DNA of 64,000 nt from RBG-16-64-13 sp963718375 (GTDB lineage Bacteria; Actinomycetota; Thermoleophilia; RBG-16-64-13): assembly GCA_963718375.1 (NCBI GenBank), contig CAVQZD010000005.1, positions 1,178,001 through 1,242,000 on the forward strand, in the 5' to 3' direction. This document shows positions 17,221 to 26,845 of the stretch, in pieces. Position 1 is the first letter of the stretch. The number at the start of each line of letters is the position of its first letter. Under the pieces are notes generated by a model, which was not told the DNA's origin, did no database searches, and was given only the letters and a program-made list of their open reading frames with translations. A program made the position numbers and the translations under genes.

Positions 17221-17715
17221 TCACAAGGAAGGCTTAATCTCCACCTCACCGTCTGCGTTGCGCGTGGCCTCGAGCAGGAAAGCCTCAAGCGACTTGTCCT
17301 CTGGACTCCGGCCAATGAATTGTCCAAGAAGAAGCGCGACTCGCTCTGACGCCACAGCTGCCACTTCATCGAACACCCGCTTTGGATCCAGTCCAGCCGC
17401 CAGGCAAGCGTTGTACACAATTGCCAAGTCCAACAGATCCTCTCGGTAGTCGCGTTGCTCCATCTCCGCTATGGCGTGATAGGCCAAACAGGCGACAGAT
17501 CTCTCGTAGCTTGAGTGCAACTCACCAACTGAGCACGCGATTCTCGTCGCGTCCGGGTATACCCAGTCAACGCCAAAGTCCCACCTCCTAGACACCTCGT
17601 CTCGCGTTGCTTGGGTGCCGGCCATGAAGAGGCTCACGAGTTGGAGGTAGGCCTCCGCTCTGTCGGCACACGAAATGATCGTGGCCAATTCGACAAGTCC
17701 CTCGTCTTCACTCAT
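17221..17715 (-). CDS. Candidate immunity protein of the full-length RHS toxin
   Basis: A 164-aa soluble, largely helical, acidic protein. Its ATG overlaps the RHS stop as ATGA, the most direct sign of a toxin/immunity pair. Landmarks are AEAYLQLVSLFMAGTQATRDEVSRR, split by WDFGVDWVYPDATRIACSV, then AYHAIAEMEQRDYREDLLDL and an AVASERVALLLGQFIG helix. The family is not recognised. It carries no signal peptide or membrane segment, so it would act in the cytoplasm, which suggests that the partner toxin has a cytoplasmic target. Confidence 0.75.
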   Translation of the reverse strand: MSEDEGLVELATIISCADRAEAYLQLVSLFMAGTQATRDEVSRRWDFGVDWVYPDATRIACSVGELHSSYERSVACLAYHAIAEMEQRDYREDLLDLAIVYNACLAAGLDPKRVFDEVAAVASERVALLLGQFIGRSPEDKSLEAFLLEATRNADGEVEIKPSL

Positions 17716-20700
17716 TGCGCGAAGCCCGCGACGTTGTCAGGATGGACGTAGTAATCGCCAATCTTCGCATACCCTGCATCCTTGACTCGTGCCAGTTCCC
17801 GCGCATACATGGTCGGCTGTCCCGCATATCGACCACCTGTCTGAATCAGGTTGCCTGCCTCTCCCGAGGCCGTATAGAAACTCTGCCTGTTCACTATCCC
17901 ATCGTCAACCCATGCCATGTTCTTCTTTGGGGTCCAGTTGGGAATGTCCAACACGTCGTGGCCCGACCATTCCTTTGCCACGGCGGTATCCCAGCTACGT
18001 CCAATGACCTTCACGTCCAGAGTTGACGCGACCCCCCTAGCCCCCGCCTCCAGCGTCTCCTGCGCGAGCTCCTTGCCCGCGAGTTCCACACCCCCCTTGA
18101 TCCCGGCCTTGGCCAGTGAACCTTTGCCCATGGTCCCCACATCCAAGGCCAGCATGGCCACGCCGAACACCGCCCCTCCGACGTCTCCGTTCTTGATGGC
18201 CACCCCGGTGTTGTAGCCGTTGTCCATGACGCTGTAGACCGGGTTCACTGTCTGGATGACCTTGGAAAGCTTGGTCCCCTTGTAGGCTTGGTTCCGGAAG
18301 TAGTTGCTCCTACTGAAGGGGTTTGCGTACCTCTGGAACCCACGGCCGGCTGCGCGACCAACCGCCTTGGCCTTGTCCCAAAGCCAGAAGTATCCGGTCG
18401 GATCCACCTTCTCGACCGGATTCCCCAGACAATACCCGTATGCGCTCTGCTCCCCGTCGTTGCGAGAGAGGTCCTTCGAGAGGAACTGCCGGGTCGCCGG
18501 ATCGTAGTGGCGGGCAGACAGGTAGTACATCCCGGTCTCAGAGTCGTAGCAGTAGCCGGCGTACCTGAGCACCTGGCGCTCGGCGATCTTGGTGGCCACT
18601 TCCAGGCTGATGGTCTCGGTCTCGCCACTCGTGGTCGCCTGAGCCCAGAGGCCGGTGCCGACGTTCCCTGCGCCCAAGGGGTTACCCCAGGCATCGTAGC
18701 GGTAGGCGGCAAAAGGTGAGCCGTTTGCGTCCAGGAGCTCGACCACATCGCCGCGGTCGGTGGTGACCAGAGCGAAGGTCACGGGTGCGGCTGGGTTCTC
18801 GGGGTCGGTGGTGTCACGGTAGACGCCGGCATACGGCCTGCCGTACTCGTCGTAGAGGTAGGTGATGGTCCACTTGGCAAGCGTGGTATCCCCTTGCTTC
18901 TCTTCGGCCTCCAGCTTATGCAGGGTGAGGCCGGTATAGGTGAAGTCTGTGGTGGTCTCGGTGCCGTCCTTGCTCACGACCGAGCGGGTGCGCTGGCCTA
19001 CCGAGTCGTACTGGTAGGTGCCCTGCGCGGCCACGTTGCCGCCGGAGTACTTCTTGAACTCAGAGAGTCTCCCGGTGCCGGTGTAGGCGTAGGTAGTGCG
19101 ATTGGGGTCGGTCTCGCTACTCGTGGGGGCCTGGACCGTGCGCCAGCGCTTGTCGGAGTCGAAGAAGAAGTAGGTCTGGACCTCAGTCCCGATCTTGGTC
19201 TGCGCGAGGCGGTTTTGGTCGTAAACGTAGGTGCGGGTGCCGTCCGAGGTGAGGTTGCCGGCCGTATCGAAGGTGTAGGACTCGGTGAACGCGTCGGAGG
19301 GGTCGCCGTTGTCGGTGATGTCGATGCTGGCGGTGGCTAGGCGCCCGGAGTCGGTATAGGTGTAGGCGGAGACCAGACGGCCCACGAAGGAGGTCTGGGG
19401 CTGAGCTTCGGTGGTCGTGGTGGCCGGGGCCTCGGTCGTGGTGGTGGGCACCCCGGTGGTCGTTGTCCCACCTTCGGTGGTGGTGGTCGCGCCTTCGGTC
19501 GTCGTGGTCGGGGCTTCGGTCGTGGTGGTGGGTGCCTCGGTCGTCGTGGTCTCAGGGGCGCTTACCGCGCCGCCCACCGCAAGGAGCCTTAGGTCTTCGT
19601 TGGTCTTAAGGCCACTCTCAGTGGAGTAGGTGTAGGCCTGGGTGCCAGAAGCGCTTCCGTCAAAGCCGGCGCCCCACTGCTTGGTGAGGTGACCCTTCTG
19701 ATCGAACAGGTACTCCGATTCGAGCACGGCTGTGCCTGTGCTCAGGGTGGCCTTGGTCACGCGCTTGGCGTCATCGCGGGTGACGACCGCCCGGCTGAGG
19801 GGTGACGCAGCGCCCGAGATGGTGCTGGCGCGGGTAGTCTCCAGGCCGTCGGCCCCGACGGTGACGATGGTCGTCGCGAGATCGTTCTCCACGCCTATAC
19901 CAGCCACGGTAACGGTGTTACCGGGAGCATCCACCGGATAGGTGGCAGCCGTGGTCAGGTGGCGGATGTTATCGGTGCTCGCCACCACACGGCCCAGGGA
20001 GTCATAAGAAGTGACGGTGCTGTTCTTCACCTGCAACCCGCCCACGGTCTGCACCTCGCTTAGGGCCCGACCGAAGGCGTCGTAAGTGAAGCTCGTCACG
20101 CGGCTTTCGGCCGACTCGGTGCGAGACTGCACGAGGCCGGAGCCGGCCGCGTCGTAGGTGGTCAAGGTCTCATAGTCGGCGGTCTTGTCGCTGGTCACGC
20201 GTCCGGCCTTATCGAAGACGTACGCGCTGGTGAAGCCGTCTGCGTCCTGGATCTTGAGCTTCCAGCCGAGGGTGTTGTAGGTGAAGATGGAACGGCCGGT
20301 CTGGCCGCTATCGCCGCCGACCGACGTCTGGCGGCCCAAGAGATCGTACTGTGGGGTGGTCGTGAACTCGTTGCCGTTCCTAGCCGTCTCTACGCGGCCG
20401 GCCAGATCATAGGTGGCACTGGTGGTCACGCCGGTGGAACCCAGGGTCGAGGTCACGCGACCCATGACGTCATAGGTGTTCTCTACCCAGGTGCCGTCCG
20501 GGTTCACCTGTTTGTGCAGCCAGATATCGTCGACCGTCTCGTCGGGCTCGCCGTCCTCACCGGGATTCACATAGCTGTACTCAAAGAGGGTGGACTCGCT
20601 GTCCGGGGCGGTCGCGGTCAGCTTGCGCCCGATAGCGTCATAGGTGGTGCGCGCCGCTTTGTTCAGCTTATAGCCTTCAGCCGTGGTGCAGGCCCCTCCC

Positions 20701-23700
20701 GCCCAGGCGATCAGGACGTTGCCGCGGGCGTCGTAGACGTTCAGGGCGTCCTTGCCGCTGATGGTGCTGGTGTGGACGCTCGTCGTGCGGCCCACGCCGT
20801 CGAAGCTGGTGGTGGTCGTAGACTGCACGGTGCCTTCGGGATGCTCGGCGGTCCACAGATGGCTCTTCACCTCTTGCGCGCGGCCGCAGATGTCATAGGT
20901 GGTCTTCGTCCACTCGTTCTTAGAGTTGGTAGCATCGGCGCTCGAGGTCTTGTAGCTCTCGGTCACGTGACCCCAGGGGTCGTACACCGGATGGGTCGTC
21001 ACCTGAGCAGAACCACTGGAGCTGGCGAAAGCCGGACCGTCGCTAGTCGTTGGGCGGCCCGCAAGTCGGCCCGCAAGGTCGTAGGTGTTGGTCTGGATCT
21101 TGACGCCGTAAGCGTCCCTCTTGTCGATCAGGTTGCCCCAAACGTCGAAGTTCTGTTCGGTCACCAGGTTCTCTGAGGCTCCGCCGGCGCTCAGCTCCAC
21201 CGCATGCGTCGTCGTCTGGTATGTCTGCCCGTTCGGGAAGTAGCCAGAGTAGGAGGTCGAGGCCCAACTGCCACCGGTCACCACTCCGTCAGTCCAGTCG
21301 CCGCTCACCGAGCCAGTGACCAGGCTTCTCTGCCACGTGGGCGCGCCCTTGTAGGTCTTGTTATCCGTGAGCGCCACTGGAAGGTCACCATAGTAGTACT
21401 CGGTGATGGCCGTCTCGGTGGGGCTTAGTCTCGTGCGGCTCTGGGTGAGGTTACCCTTCTGGTCGTAGACCTGCAGGCTCTCGCTGCCGTCCGGTCCCAT
21501 GACCAGCTTGGGTTGGTCGCGGTTGGGGTTGTAGGCCTGCGGCACGTAGTAGTAGATGCGCAGGTGCGCGGGTTTGTTATCGTAGTGGTCGGTGATGCCG
21601 TAGTAGTTGCCTGCTGTGCTCCCGGCGTCCTGCCAGAGGACGGCCACGTCGTTGCCCGAAGCCCAGCCCTCGCGGCCGACCACCGCCTGCAGGCAGGAGG
21701 TCATATCGACGGTGACCTTCTGGTCGTGCGACCAGCCGGAGGGGATGTAGTTGATGTAGGCATACTCGGCCACGGCAGCGTTGCGAGGTTCGTGCGAACC
21801 GGCTATCCAGACATTGGCGTCGTTGGTGGCCTCCATGCCCAGCTTGGTCTTGATGAGGGTGGGGTCACCGGTGCCCATGTATCCATAGGCATACATCACG
21901 AACTCGGCCTTCTCGATAGTGGCACCCTTGGGGATAGGGACTTTCTCGAAGCGGAAGCCGCTCGAGTCCGAGCTGGTGCCCTTGCCCACCACGTCATAGG
22001 GTGCGTTGCTGGTGGTGAGCGTGGTGCCTTCGTTGTAGCAGTCGTTCGCGTCGGGCTCTACCACGAGGTCTATGTAGCCGTACTGCTCGGCATCCATCTC
22101 CGGGTAGGTGTACTTGGTCTCCGCGCCGCGCTCGTCTATCTCCTTGACGAGATTGCCCCGATTGTTGTAGACCCAGCTCTTGGTCTTGCCGATAGGCGAG
22201 GTCTCGGTCGAGCGGTCATTCAGGAGCGGTGTGTAGGTGTAGGTCCAGGTGGGCACGCTCGACCAATCGGGCGGCGTCGACGCCGTGCCCAGGCCCTCCG
22301 AATCGGCCACGGGATTGGATTTGGAGGCCATGGTGCCGCTGACATTCCAGGTGAAGCGTTGCCTGATGCTATCGCTGCGAGAGTAGTCGCCGGTGTCGCC
22401 TGCGTCATAGACCTGCCCGTGAGTGACGATCGTCGCCTCGCGCGTGCCGTACGAGATCTCTTGGTGGGCGTCCGGATTGGAGCTGGCGTTGTAGTCAGGG
22501 GAGGTGACACTCGTCAGTCGCTCGTCCGTGTATGCGAAGCCTTGCGTCGCATCTTGCCCGTCGACGAAATCGTTCGCGGTGATGCCGGTGAGGCGGCTGC
22601 CGCTGTAGGTGTAGGTCACAGAGCGCTCGAGGCCCGGCTGCCCCGGGAAGTAGGTCACCGTCCCTGAGGCGGCATCGTAGTTGACCCGTCGGTCCTCACC
22701 TTGAGCGATGTACTCCGCGGCTGCCAGCTTGTGGTTCTGATCCAGCCAGCACCAGATCTGCTGACCGTTGGCCGCTGTGATCGTCACACGATGGGGGCTC
22801 TCAGTCCAGACATAGGTGACCTTGTTGCCGTTCTGGTCCTCTTCGCTCGAGAGCCTGCCGGTCGAGTCGAAGATGAAGATGCGCCCGTCATGACTGATGA
22901 GCTTCCAGTTGCTGCCGTCCTTGCTGAGGGAGGCGGTATTGCCCATGGGGGCGAGCCATTGGTCCGAGGTGCCGTCTCTCAGGAACACATATCTCTCGCC
23001 GGCCTCGTCGATGTAGTCGATCCGCCCGACATAGACCTCATCCAGATCGAGTGACGTCTCGAAGCTGAAGCGCCAGCCCGGTGCGAAGTAGCCTGCGGCG
23101 GTGCGAGTGGATGAGTAGCTGCGCGATAGCGCCGCCGCCGGTCCGAAGGAGGCGATGGCCAGATCGGTCGTCCCGATATCCAGGCTGCCCTCGTCCAAGG
23201 TCGCCTGCGCCGTGTGGCCCGCGAAAGACCCCAGGTCATAGGTGGTGTGGCGAGGCGCGCCTTGCAGCCAGACGCCGGAGCCGTTGTCCAACCCCCATAG
23301 GGCCGGCATGTCCAGATAGGCGACCGTATCCAGGGCGATGTAGTTGGCCTTGAGCCAGGCCTCGGCCGGGTTCGGGGCCGACCAGTCGGGAGCCTCGTCG
23401 GCGTCGGTAAGCAATACCACCCCGCGATCGCGCGCCACGTAGCGAGCCAAAGCCAGGATCTCCACCGCGTCGCTGTCGTCCGCGCTGGTTACCAGACCAA
23501 GGTCGGCATTAGACGGCCGGCAGGCGCCCTCTTCGAAGCGGGCCTTTGCCGGTCCACGCACGGGGTCGCCGGTCACATCGATGGCATCCACCGCCACCCG
23601 GTAGTTCCAAGCCGAAGTGCTCTTGGTGCCGGTCCACTCGATGGTGAGGGTGTGGTCCCCGTCTGTGAGACTAGTGGGACTGACGTAGATCTCCTGCTGG

Positions 23701-26519
23701 TAGATCGTGGTCGCGTTGTACAGATCCTTGACCGTCCAGGCGCCGTCCAGGGTGATCCTGACGTTGCCCATGTCGGCACCCTTATGACCTATGAGCTTGA
23801 TCTGGTTGCCGTGGAAGTGGACGGTAAGCCTGCCCGTGCTGTTCGTGTAGCGATACGTGCCACCGGAGGCCGAGGTACTCGGGATCTCGTTCCAACTGCC
23901 GGTGTAGTAGGACTTGAGTCCCGTCATGGCATAGTCCGCCACGGCCGTCGCCGTCTGGTACCGGTCGGTCGAGACGGGCGATATTGCGTCTATCTTGAAG
24001 CCGGTGGGGGCGTTGTCGCGGTACCAGGACGCGTCATGCTGCGGTATGCCCACGCTCACCACCCCGGTCACGTTCCAGCTGGTAAGGGCGCTATTGGTTT
24101 GCGTATCTAGGTCGTCGTCGCCGGTAGGCGCAAAGACGATCGGCCAGGAATTGCCCGCCGCCAAGGAAGCGGCGGAGAGCCCGGCGGCCGATGAACCAGA
24201 GCCCAGATCATCGCTGGGTACGAGCACCGCCTTGCTGACGGCGCCCTGTCGATCTTTGACCTTGTTGCCCACCTCGACCGCGCGCTTATTCAGGTCGCTG
24301 ACGGCGGCCTGGGTGGGCTCCCAGACAGTTGATGTCGGTAGCGCGTCCTTGACGGCCGTCGTCACTGTGCCAGCTAGGCTGAAGCCCACCAGAAACACCC
24401 GGCCGGGTTTGAGGCGCTGCAGCTCGGCCCGCACCCTGTCGTCCAGAGCTTCCGATGGCGTGCAGAGCACCGGGCCGCCCCAGACTTTGGCGAGTGGGGT
24501 CGCGATGAGGGCGTCGGCGTAGCTGTCAGCGGGCACGACCACCACGCCAGGCACACCCGGGCTCCAGGTCTGGGCGATACGGATGGCCGTGTCGATGGCG
24601 TCGGTGCCCCGGAACTCATCGGCGCGGTAGGGCTGATAGGGCATAGTGTTCCCGGAGATGCTGAGCCCATCCATGGTCGCATCCACGCCGAAGGGGACCG
24701 CGGTCAGGCCACGCATGTAGCAGTCGGTCACGTTGACCCCGGTGAAACCGGCGTCGCCCTCTTTGGGCGGCACCACTTTCACCCCGTAGGTCGTGCTGGA
24801 GTCGTTACCACCCTGCATGATGAGGCCCTGCAGGGTGATATCGCTGCCCCCGTATCCCTCAAGGCGGACTGCATCACCTTTCTCTGGCAGGCGCAGGCTC
24901 ATGTTCTTGAGCGTCACATGATTGACAAGCGTGGACTCCTCGGCCGTGGAATCCTTGCCCACCTTGATGAGATACTCGGTCTCGCTCCCCAGGGGCACCA
25001 GGATGCTGGAGCTCCCAGCCCCGTATATGGTCACGTTTTCCTTCTCGATCTCGAGCTCAGAGACGTAGTAGAAGCCGGTGGGTACGTAGACCAACCCGCC
25101 CAGCTTCTCGGCTTCGTCAATCGCGTCCTGGAACGCCTTGGTGTCATCGGTCTTGTCGGTACCGGTCGCGCCCCAGTCGACGACGTTGGCACGAGGCACG
25201 TAGGTGACCTCCAGGTATGGTCGGTCAGACAACGAGGCTTCCCGAGTGTTAAAGGCGTGAGAGGTGTTCGGATCCTCAGGGTCTGCATATACACAGAAGC
25301 CGTTGTTGGGCTCTTCTTGGTCCACCCACTTCTGCACGATGTCGGTGACCGGCACTGCTATCCATTGGTACTGACCGTTGGTCTGAACAGAACGGGCGTA
25401 GTTCAAGCTGTAGGTGTGGCCGAGCGAGTTCCAGGTGGTGGACTCGGTCCAGGCCTTGCTCATCTGCGCGACCCAGACCGTGCTTGAGCCGATCTCCGTA
25501 AGTTGGCGCATATGCAGCTTTGCGTCGGTGACCCAGCTATCGTTGAACGTCGTTTGGAGATCCATCTGGACAAAGGCCTTCTTGGTGCTGGTCGTATCCT
25601 TGGCCGCGATCATGTAGCCCTCATAACCCTTGACCGTCGAGGGCGACGCCGAGCTCACGTAGGTGTCTTGCGCGGGCCAACGAGACAGCGACGGATCGAT
25701 CAGCACCGGGAACTTGCGTGCCGGGTCCGAAAGCCAAGTCTGGGGCACAGTGACTGTGACCGTGCTCAGACCTTCCCCGGGTTCCACCTTCATGGTGGCG
25801 TCAGCACACGCCGTGGGCTCACCGGATGAGTCCTTGGTCGAGTCATAGACGGCCAAGCCGCCCAGGAGGAAGACTGGCGGCTGCTCCAGCACCTTGCGGA
25901 AGCCCCACTGACCGGTCTCGTATTCCTGGCAGAGGATGAGCCCTGGGTGGCTGATGGTGTAGGTGAAGACGTTCGGGGCCTTCTTACTGGCGAGGACGAT
26001 GGTCTCTTTCAGACCGCCATCGGCGCGGGCTTCATAGGTGACGCTCATGGACTTGAGCGGAGCCGCAAAGACCGCCTTGCTTCCCGAGGCCACCGGAGCG
26101 TTCAGCGCTATCCCTTGTGGGGCACTGATGCTTACCGAGACTCCCTGGTATTCGACCGAGGCGATCGACCCACCTGCGGCAGGCGGGGTCAGGGTGACCT
26201 TCGAAGGGACACCCTTGGCGCGCAGGCCGCCCTTGGCATCTGCCGGCACCAGGGTCGTGTCTATATCCTGCCACTTGCCGCCGGAGTCCTTGTAGCTGAT
26301 CGGGCTGGAGTAGATCTCGGATTTGTACTTGCCGTCCGAGAGCAGGTAGGTCTTGGAGTTCTCGGTACGCTTCTCGGTGAGCTCCTTGACCACGGTCGCC
26401 TCGCCGCCGTTGTCGGCCGCGCCCGCATCTGTGACCCCGCCTGCGGCCACCACCAGCAGGAGCAGGACGGAGATGACGAGTAAACGAGTGACTGCAGCGA
26501 AACGGCGCGACCGGTGCAT
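17712..26519 (-). CDS. Full-length secreted RHS polymorphic toxin with wall-binding N-terminal region
   Basis: About 2935 aa. I chose ATG 26519 because it has an AGGGGG box and opens a clean signal peptide (residues 1-37: basic, then VISVLLLLVVAAGG); upstream in-frame codons lack both. In order: DNRLRE-like beta domain (~280-440), pectate-lyase-like beta-helix (~443-640), cell-wall-binding-repeat-2-like segments (~630-835 and ~1000-1075) split by a carbohydrate-binding-like domain (~860-985), an RHS entry domain (~1093-1170), YD repeats, a second DNRLRE-like insert (~1477-1665), more YD repeats, a Thr-rich linker (~2320-2372), the RHS core, and a DPTGYF junction near 2705. The ~230-residue tip ends with WTPKKNMAWVDDGI and YARELARVKDAGY and is not recognised. 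It resembles WapA-like surface RHS proteins. It is the only module here with promoter, start and signal peptide. Confidence 0.9.
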   Translation of the reverse strand: MHRSRRFAAVTRLLVISVLLLLVVAAGGVTDAGAADNGGEATVVKELTEKRTENSKTYLLSDGKYKSEIYSSPISYKDSGGKWQDIDTTLVPADAKGGLRAKGVPSKVTLTPPAAGGSIASVEYQGVSVSISAPQGIALNAPVASGSKAVFAAPLKSMSVTYEARADGGLKETIVLASKKAPNVFTYTISHPGLILCQEYETGQWGFRKVLEQPPVFLLGGLAVYDSTKDSSGEPTACADATMKVEPGEGLSTVTVTVPQTWLSDPARKFPVLIDPSLSRWPAQDTYVSSASPSTVKGYEGYMIAAKDTTSTKKAFVQMDLQTTFNDSWVTDAKLHMRQLTEIGSSTVWVAQMSKAWTESTTWNSLGHTYSLNYARSVQTNGQYQWIAVPVTDIVQKWVDQEEPNNGFCVYADPEDPNTSHAFNTREASLSDRPYLEVTYVPRANVVDWGATGTDKTDDTKAFQDAIDEAEKLGGLVYVPTGFYYVSELEIEKENVTIYGAGSSSILVPLGSETEYLIKVGKDSTAEESTLVNHVTLKNMSLRLPEKGDAVRLEGYGGSDITLQGLIMQGGNDSSTTYGVKVVPPKEGDAGFTGVNVTDCYMRGLTAVPFGVDATMDGLSISGNTMPYQPYRADEFRGTDAIDTAIRIAQTWSPGVPGVVVVPADSYADALIATPLAKVWGGPVLCTPSEALDDRVRAELQRLKPGRVFLVGFSLAGTVTTAVKDALPTSTVWEPTQAAVSDLNKRAVEVGNKVKDRQGAVSKAVLVPSDDLGSGSSAAGLSAASLAAGNSWPIVFAPTGDDDLDTQTNSALTSWNVTGVVSVGIPQHDASWYRDNAPTGFKIDAISPVSTDRYQTATAVADYAMTGLKSYYTGSWNEIPSTSASGGTYRYTNSTGRLTVHFHGNQIKLIGHKGADMGNVRITLDGAWTVKDLYNATTIYQQEIYVSPTSLTDGDHTLTIEWTGTKSTSAWNYRVAVDAIDVTGDPVRGPAKARFEEGACRPSNADLGLVTSADDSDAVEILALARYVARDRGVVLLTDADEAPDWSAPNPAEAWLKANYIALDTVAYLDMPALWGLDNGSGVWLQGAPRHTTYDLGSFAGHTAQATLDEGSLDIGTTDLAIASFGPAAALSRSYSSTRTAAGYFAPGWRFSFETSLDLDEVYVGRIDYIDEAGERYVFLRDGTSDQWLAPMGNTASLSKDGSNWKLISHDGRIFIFDSTGRLSSEEDQNGNKVTYVWTESPHRVTITAANGQQIWCWLDQNHKLAAAEYIAQGEDRRVNYDAASGTVTYFPGQPGLERSVTYTYSGSRLTGITANDFVDGQDATQGFAYTDERLTSVTSPDYNASSNPDAHQEISYGTREATIVTHGQVYDAGDTGDYSRSDSIRQRFTWNVSGTMASKSNPVADSEGLGTASTPPDWSSVPTWTYTYTPLLNDRSTETSPIGKTKSWVYNNRGNLVKEIDERGAETKYTYPEMDAEQYGYIDLVVEPDANDCYNEGTTLTTSNAPYDVVGKGTSSDSSGFRFEKVPIPKGATIEKAEFVMYAYGYMGTGDPTLIKTKLGMEATNDANVWIAGSHEPRNAAVAEYAYINYIPSGWSHDQKVTVDMTSCLQAVVGREGWASGNDVAVLWQDAGSTAGNYYGITDHYDNKPAHLRIYYYVPQAYNPNRDQPKLVMGPDGSESLQVYDQKGNLTQSRTRLSPTETAITEYYYGDLPVALTDNKTYKGAPTWQRSLVTGSVSGDWTDGVVTGGSWASTSYSGYFPNGQTYQTTTHAVELSAGGASENLVTEQNFDVWGNLIDKRDAYGVKIQTNTYDLAGRLAGRPTTSDGPAFASSSGSAQVTTHPVYDPWGHVTESYKTSSADATNSKNEWTKTTYDICGRAQEVKSHLWTAEHPEGTVQSTTTTSFDGVGRTTSVHTSTISGKDALNVYDARGNVLIAWAGGACTTAEGYKLNKAARTTYDAIGRKLTATAPDSESTLFEYSYVNPGEDGEPDETVDDIWLHKQVNPDGTWVENTYDVMGRVTSTLGSTGVTTSATYDLAGRVETARNGNEFTTTPQYDLLGRQTSVGGDSGQTGRSIFTYNTLGWKLKIQDADGFTSAYVFDKAGRVTSDKTADYETLTTYDAAGSGLVQSRTESAESRVTSFTYDAFGRALSEVQTVGGLQVKNSTVTSYDSLGRVVASTDNIRHLTTAATYPVDAPGNTVTVAGIGVENDLATTIVTVGADGLETTRASTISGAASPLSRAVVTRDDAKRVTKATLSTGTAVLESEYLFDQKGHLTKQWGAGFDGSASGTQAYTYSTESGLKTNEDLRLLAVGGAVSAPETTTTEAPTTTTEAPTTTTEGATTTTEGGTTTTGVPTTTTEAPATTTTEAQPQTSFVGRLVSAYTYTDSGRLATASIDITDNGDPSDAFTESYTFDTAGNLTSDGTRTYVYDQNRLAQTKIGTEVQTYFFFDSDKRWRTVQAPTSSETDPNRTTYAYTGTGRLSEFKKYSGGNVAAQGTYQYDSVGQRTRSVVSKDGTETTTDFTYTGLTLHKLEAEEKQGDTTLAKWTITYLYDEYGRPYAGVYRDTTDPENPAAPVTFALVTTDRGDVVELLDANGSPFAAYRYDAWGNPLGAGNVGTGLWAQATTSGETETISLEVATKIAERQVLRYAGYCYDSETGMYYLSARHYDPATRQFLSKDLSRNDGEQSAYGYCLGNPVEKVDPTGYFWLWDKAKAVGRAAGRGFQRYANPFSRSNYFRNQAYKGTKLSKVIQTVNPVYSVMDNGYNTGVAIKNGDVGGAVFGVAMLALDVGTMGKGSLAKAGIKGGVELAGKELAQETLEAGARGVASTLDVKVIGRSWDTAVAKEWSGHDVLDIPNWTPKKNMAWVDDGIVNRQSFYTASGEAGNLIQTGGRYAGQPTMYARELARVKDAGYAKIGDYYVHPDNVAGFAQ
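19405..19557 (-). repeat. Thr-rich tandem repeat (TTTTEAP/TTTTEG type)
   Basis: A run of seven near-identical 18-24 base units encodes TTTTEAP, TTTTEG and TTTTGVP blocks between the YD repeats and the RHS core. Orphan module 1 has the same linker (about 2165-2290) with one unit fewer, and modules 2 and 6 begin inside it. It is a flexible stalk and a likely recombination site. Confidence 0.8.
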
Positions 26520-26637
26520 GCTAACCCCCTGTCGACACGTGAACCGACTGACCCTGGCTGGGCAGAAAGACCTCATGGGGGCCCGCATCTGGCCTTCCCC
26601 CGTTCCTCCAAGGCCGCGCCGCCGTAAACAGATTCGC

Positions 26638-26668
26638 ACTCTATCAAGAGGGGGGGGGCGGTTGTCAA
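26638..26668 (-). promoter_or_regulatory. RHS promoter with C9 homopolymer in the -35/-10 spacer
   Basis: On the minus strand a perfect -35 TTGACA (26668-26663) is followed 19 bases later by TAGAGT (26643-26638), which fits the TANNNT pattern. The spacer contains nine consecutive C (26658-26650). The transcript would start about 100 bases before the RHS ATG. Slippage of the tract would change the spacing; loss of two C would give the optimal 17. The rest of the 26520-26845 gap holds no gene I can support. Confidence 0.6.
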
Positions 26669-26845
26669 TACGTAGAAGCATTCGCCTCGGAGTGGCGAGA
26701 GCACACGATGGCTTTCCGGCCACAGCACGTCGGGACACCCCACCCTCCTCCGCCGTCCACCCTTAGTCGCATGTCGCCCCGTGACTCCAGCCGCTAGGCT
26801 GCGGGGGTCAGGGACGGTAATCTCTAAAGAAGGCAGGCCGGGTCG

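Noticed and set aside
19405..19557. CRISPR-like short repeats
   Set aside because: The repeats are contiguous, in frame and code for Thr-rich linker; there are no unique spacers and no cas genes in the window.
21513..22667. 384-codon plus-strand open frame within the full-length RHS gene
   Set aside because: Antisense to YD-repeat sequence with recognisable domains; the Val/Gly/His-rich translation is typical of a shadow frame.
1..26519. Type VI secretion or contact-dependent CdiA system
   Set aside because: No VgrG, PAAR, CdiB or structural secretion genes are present; the protein has a Sec-type signal peptide and wall-binding-like domains instead.
1..26519. Insertion sequences or integrase that could have moved the modules
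   Set aside because: No transposase, integrase or terminal inverted repeats were found in the island; homologous recombination between core copies is enough to explain the array.
26519..26738. Longer N-terminus for the full-length RHS protein
   Set aside because: Codons upstream of ATG 26519 give an Arg/Pro-rich stretch that would hide the signal peptide and would overlap the promoter; the AGGGGG box supports 26519.
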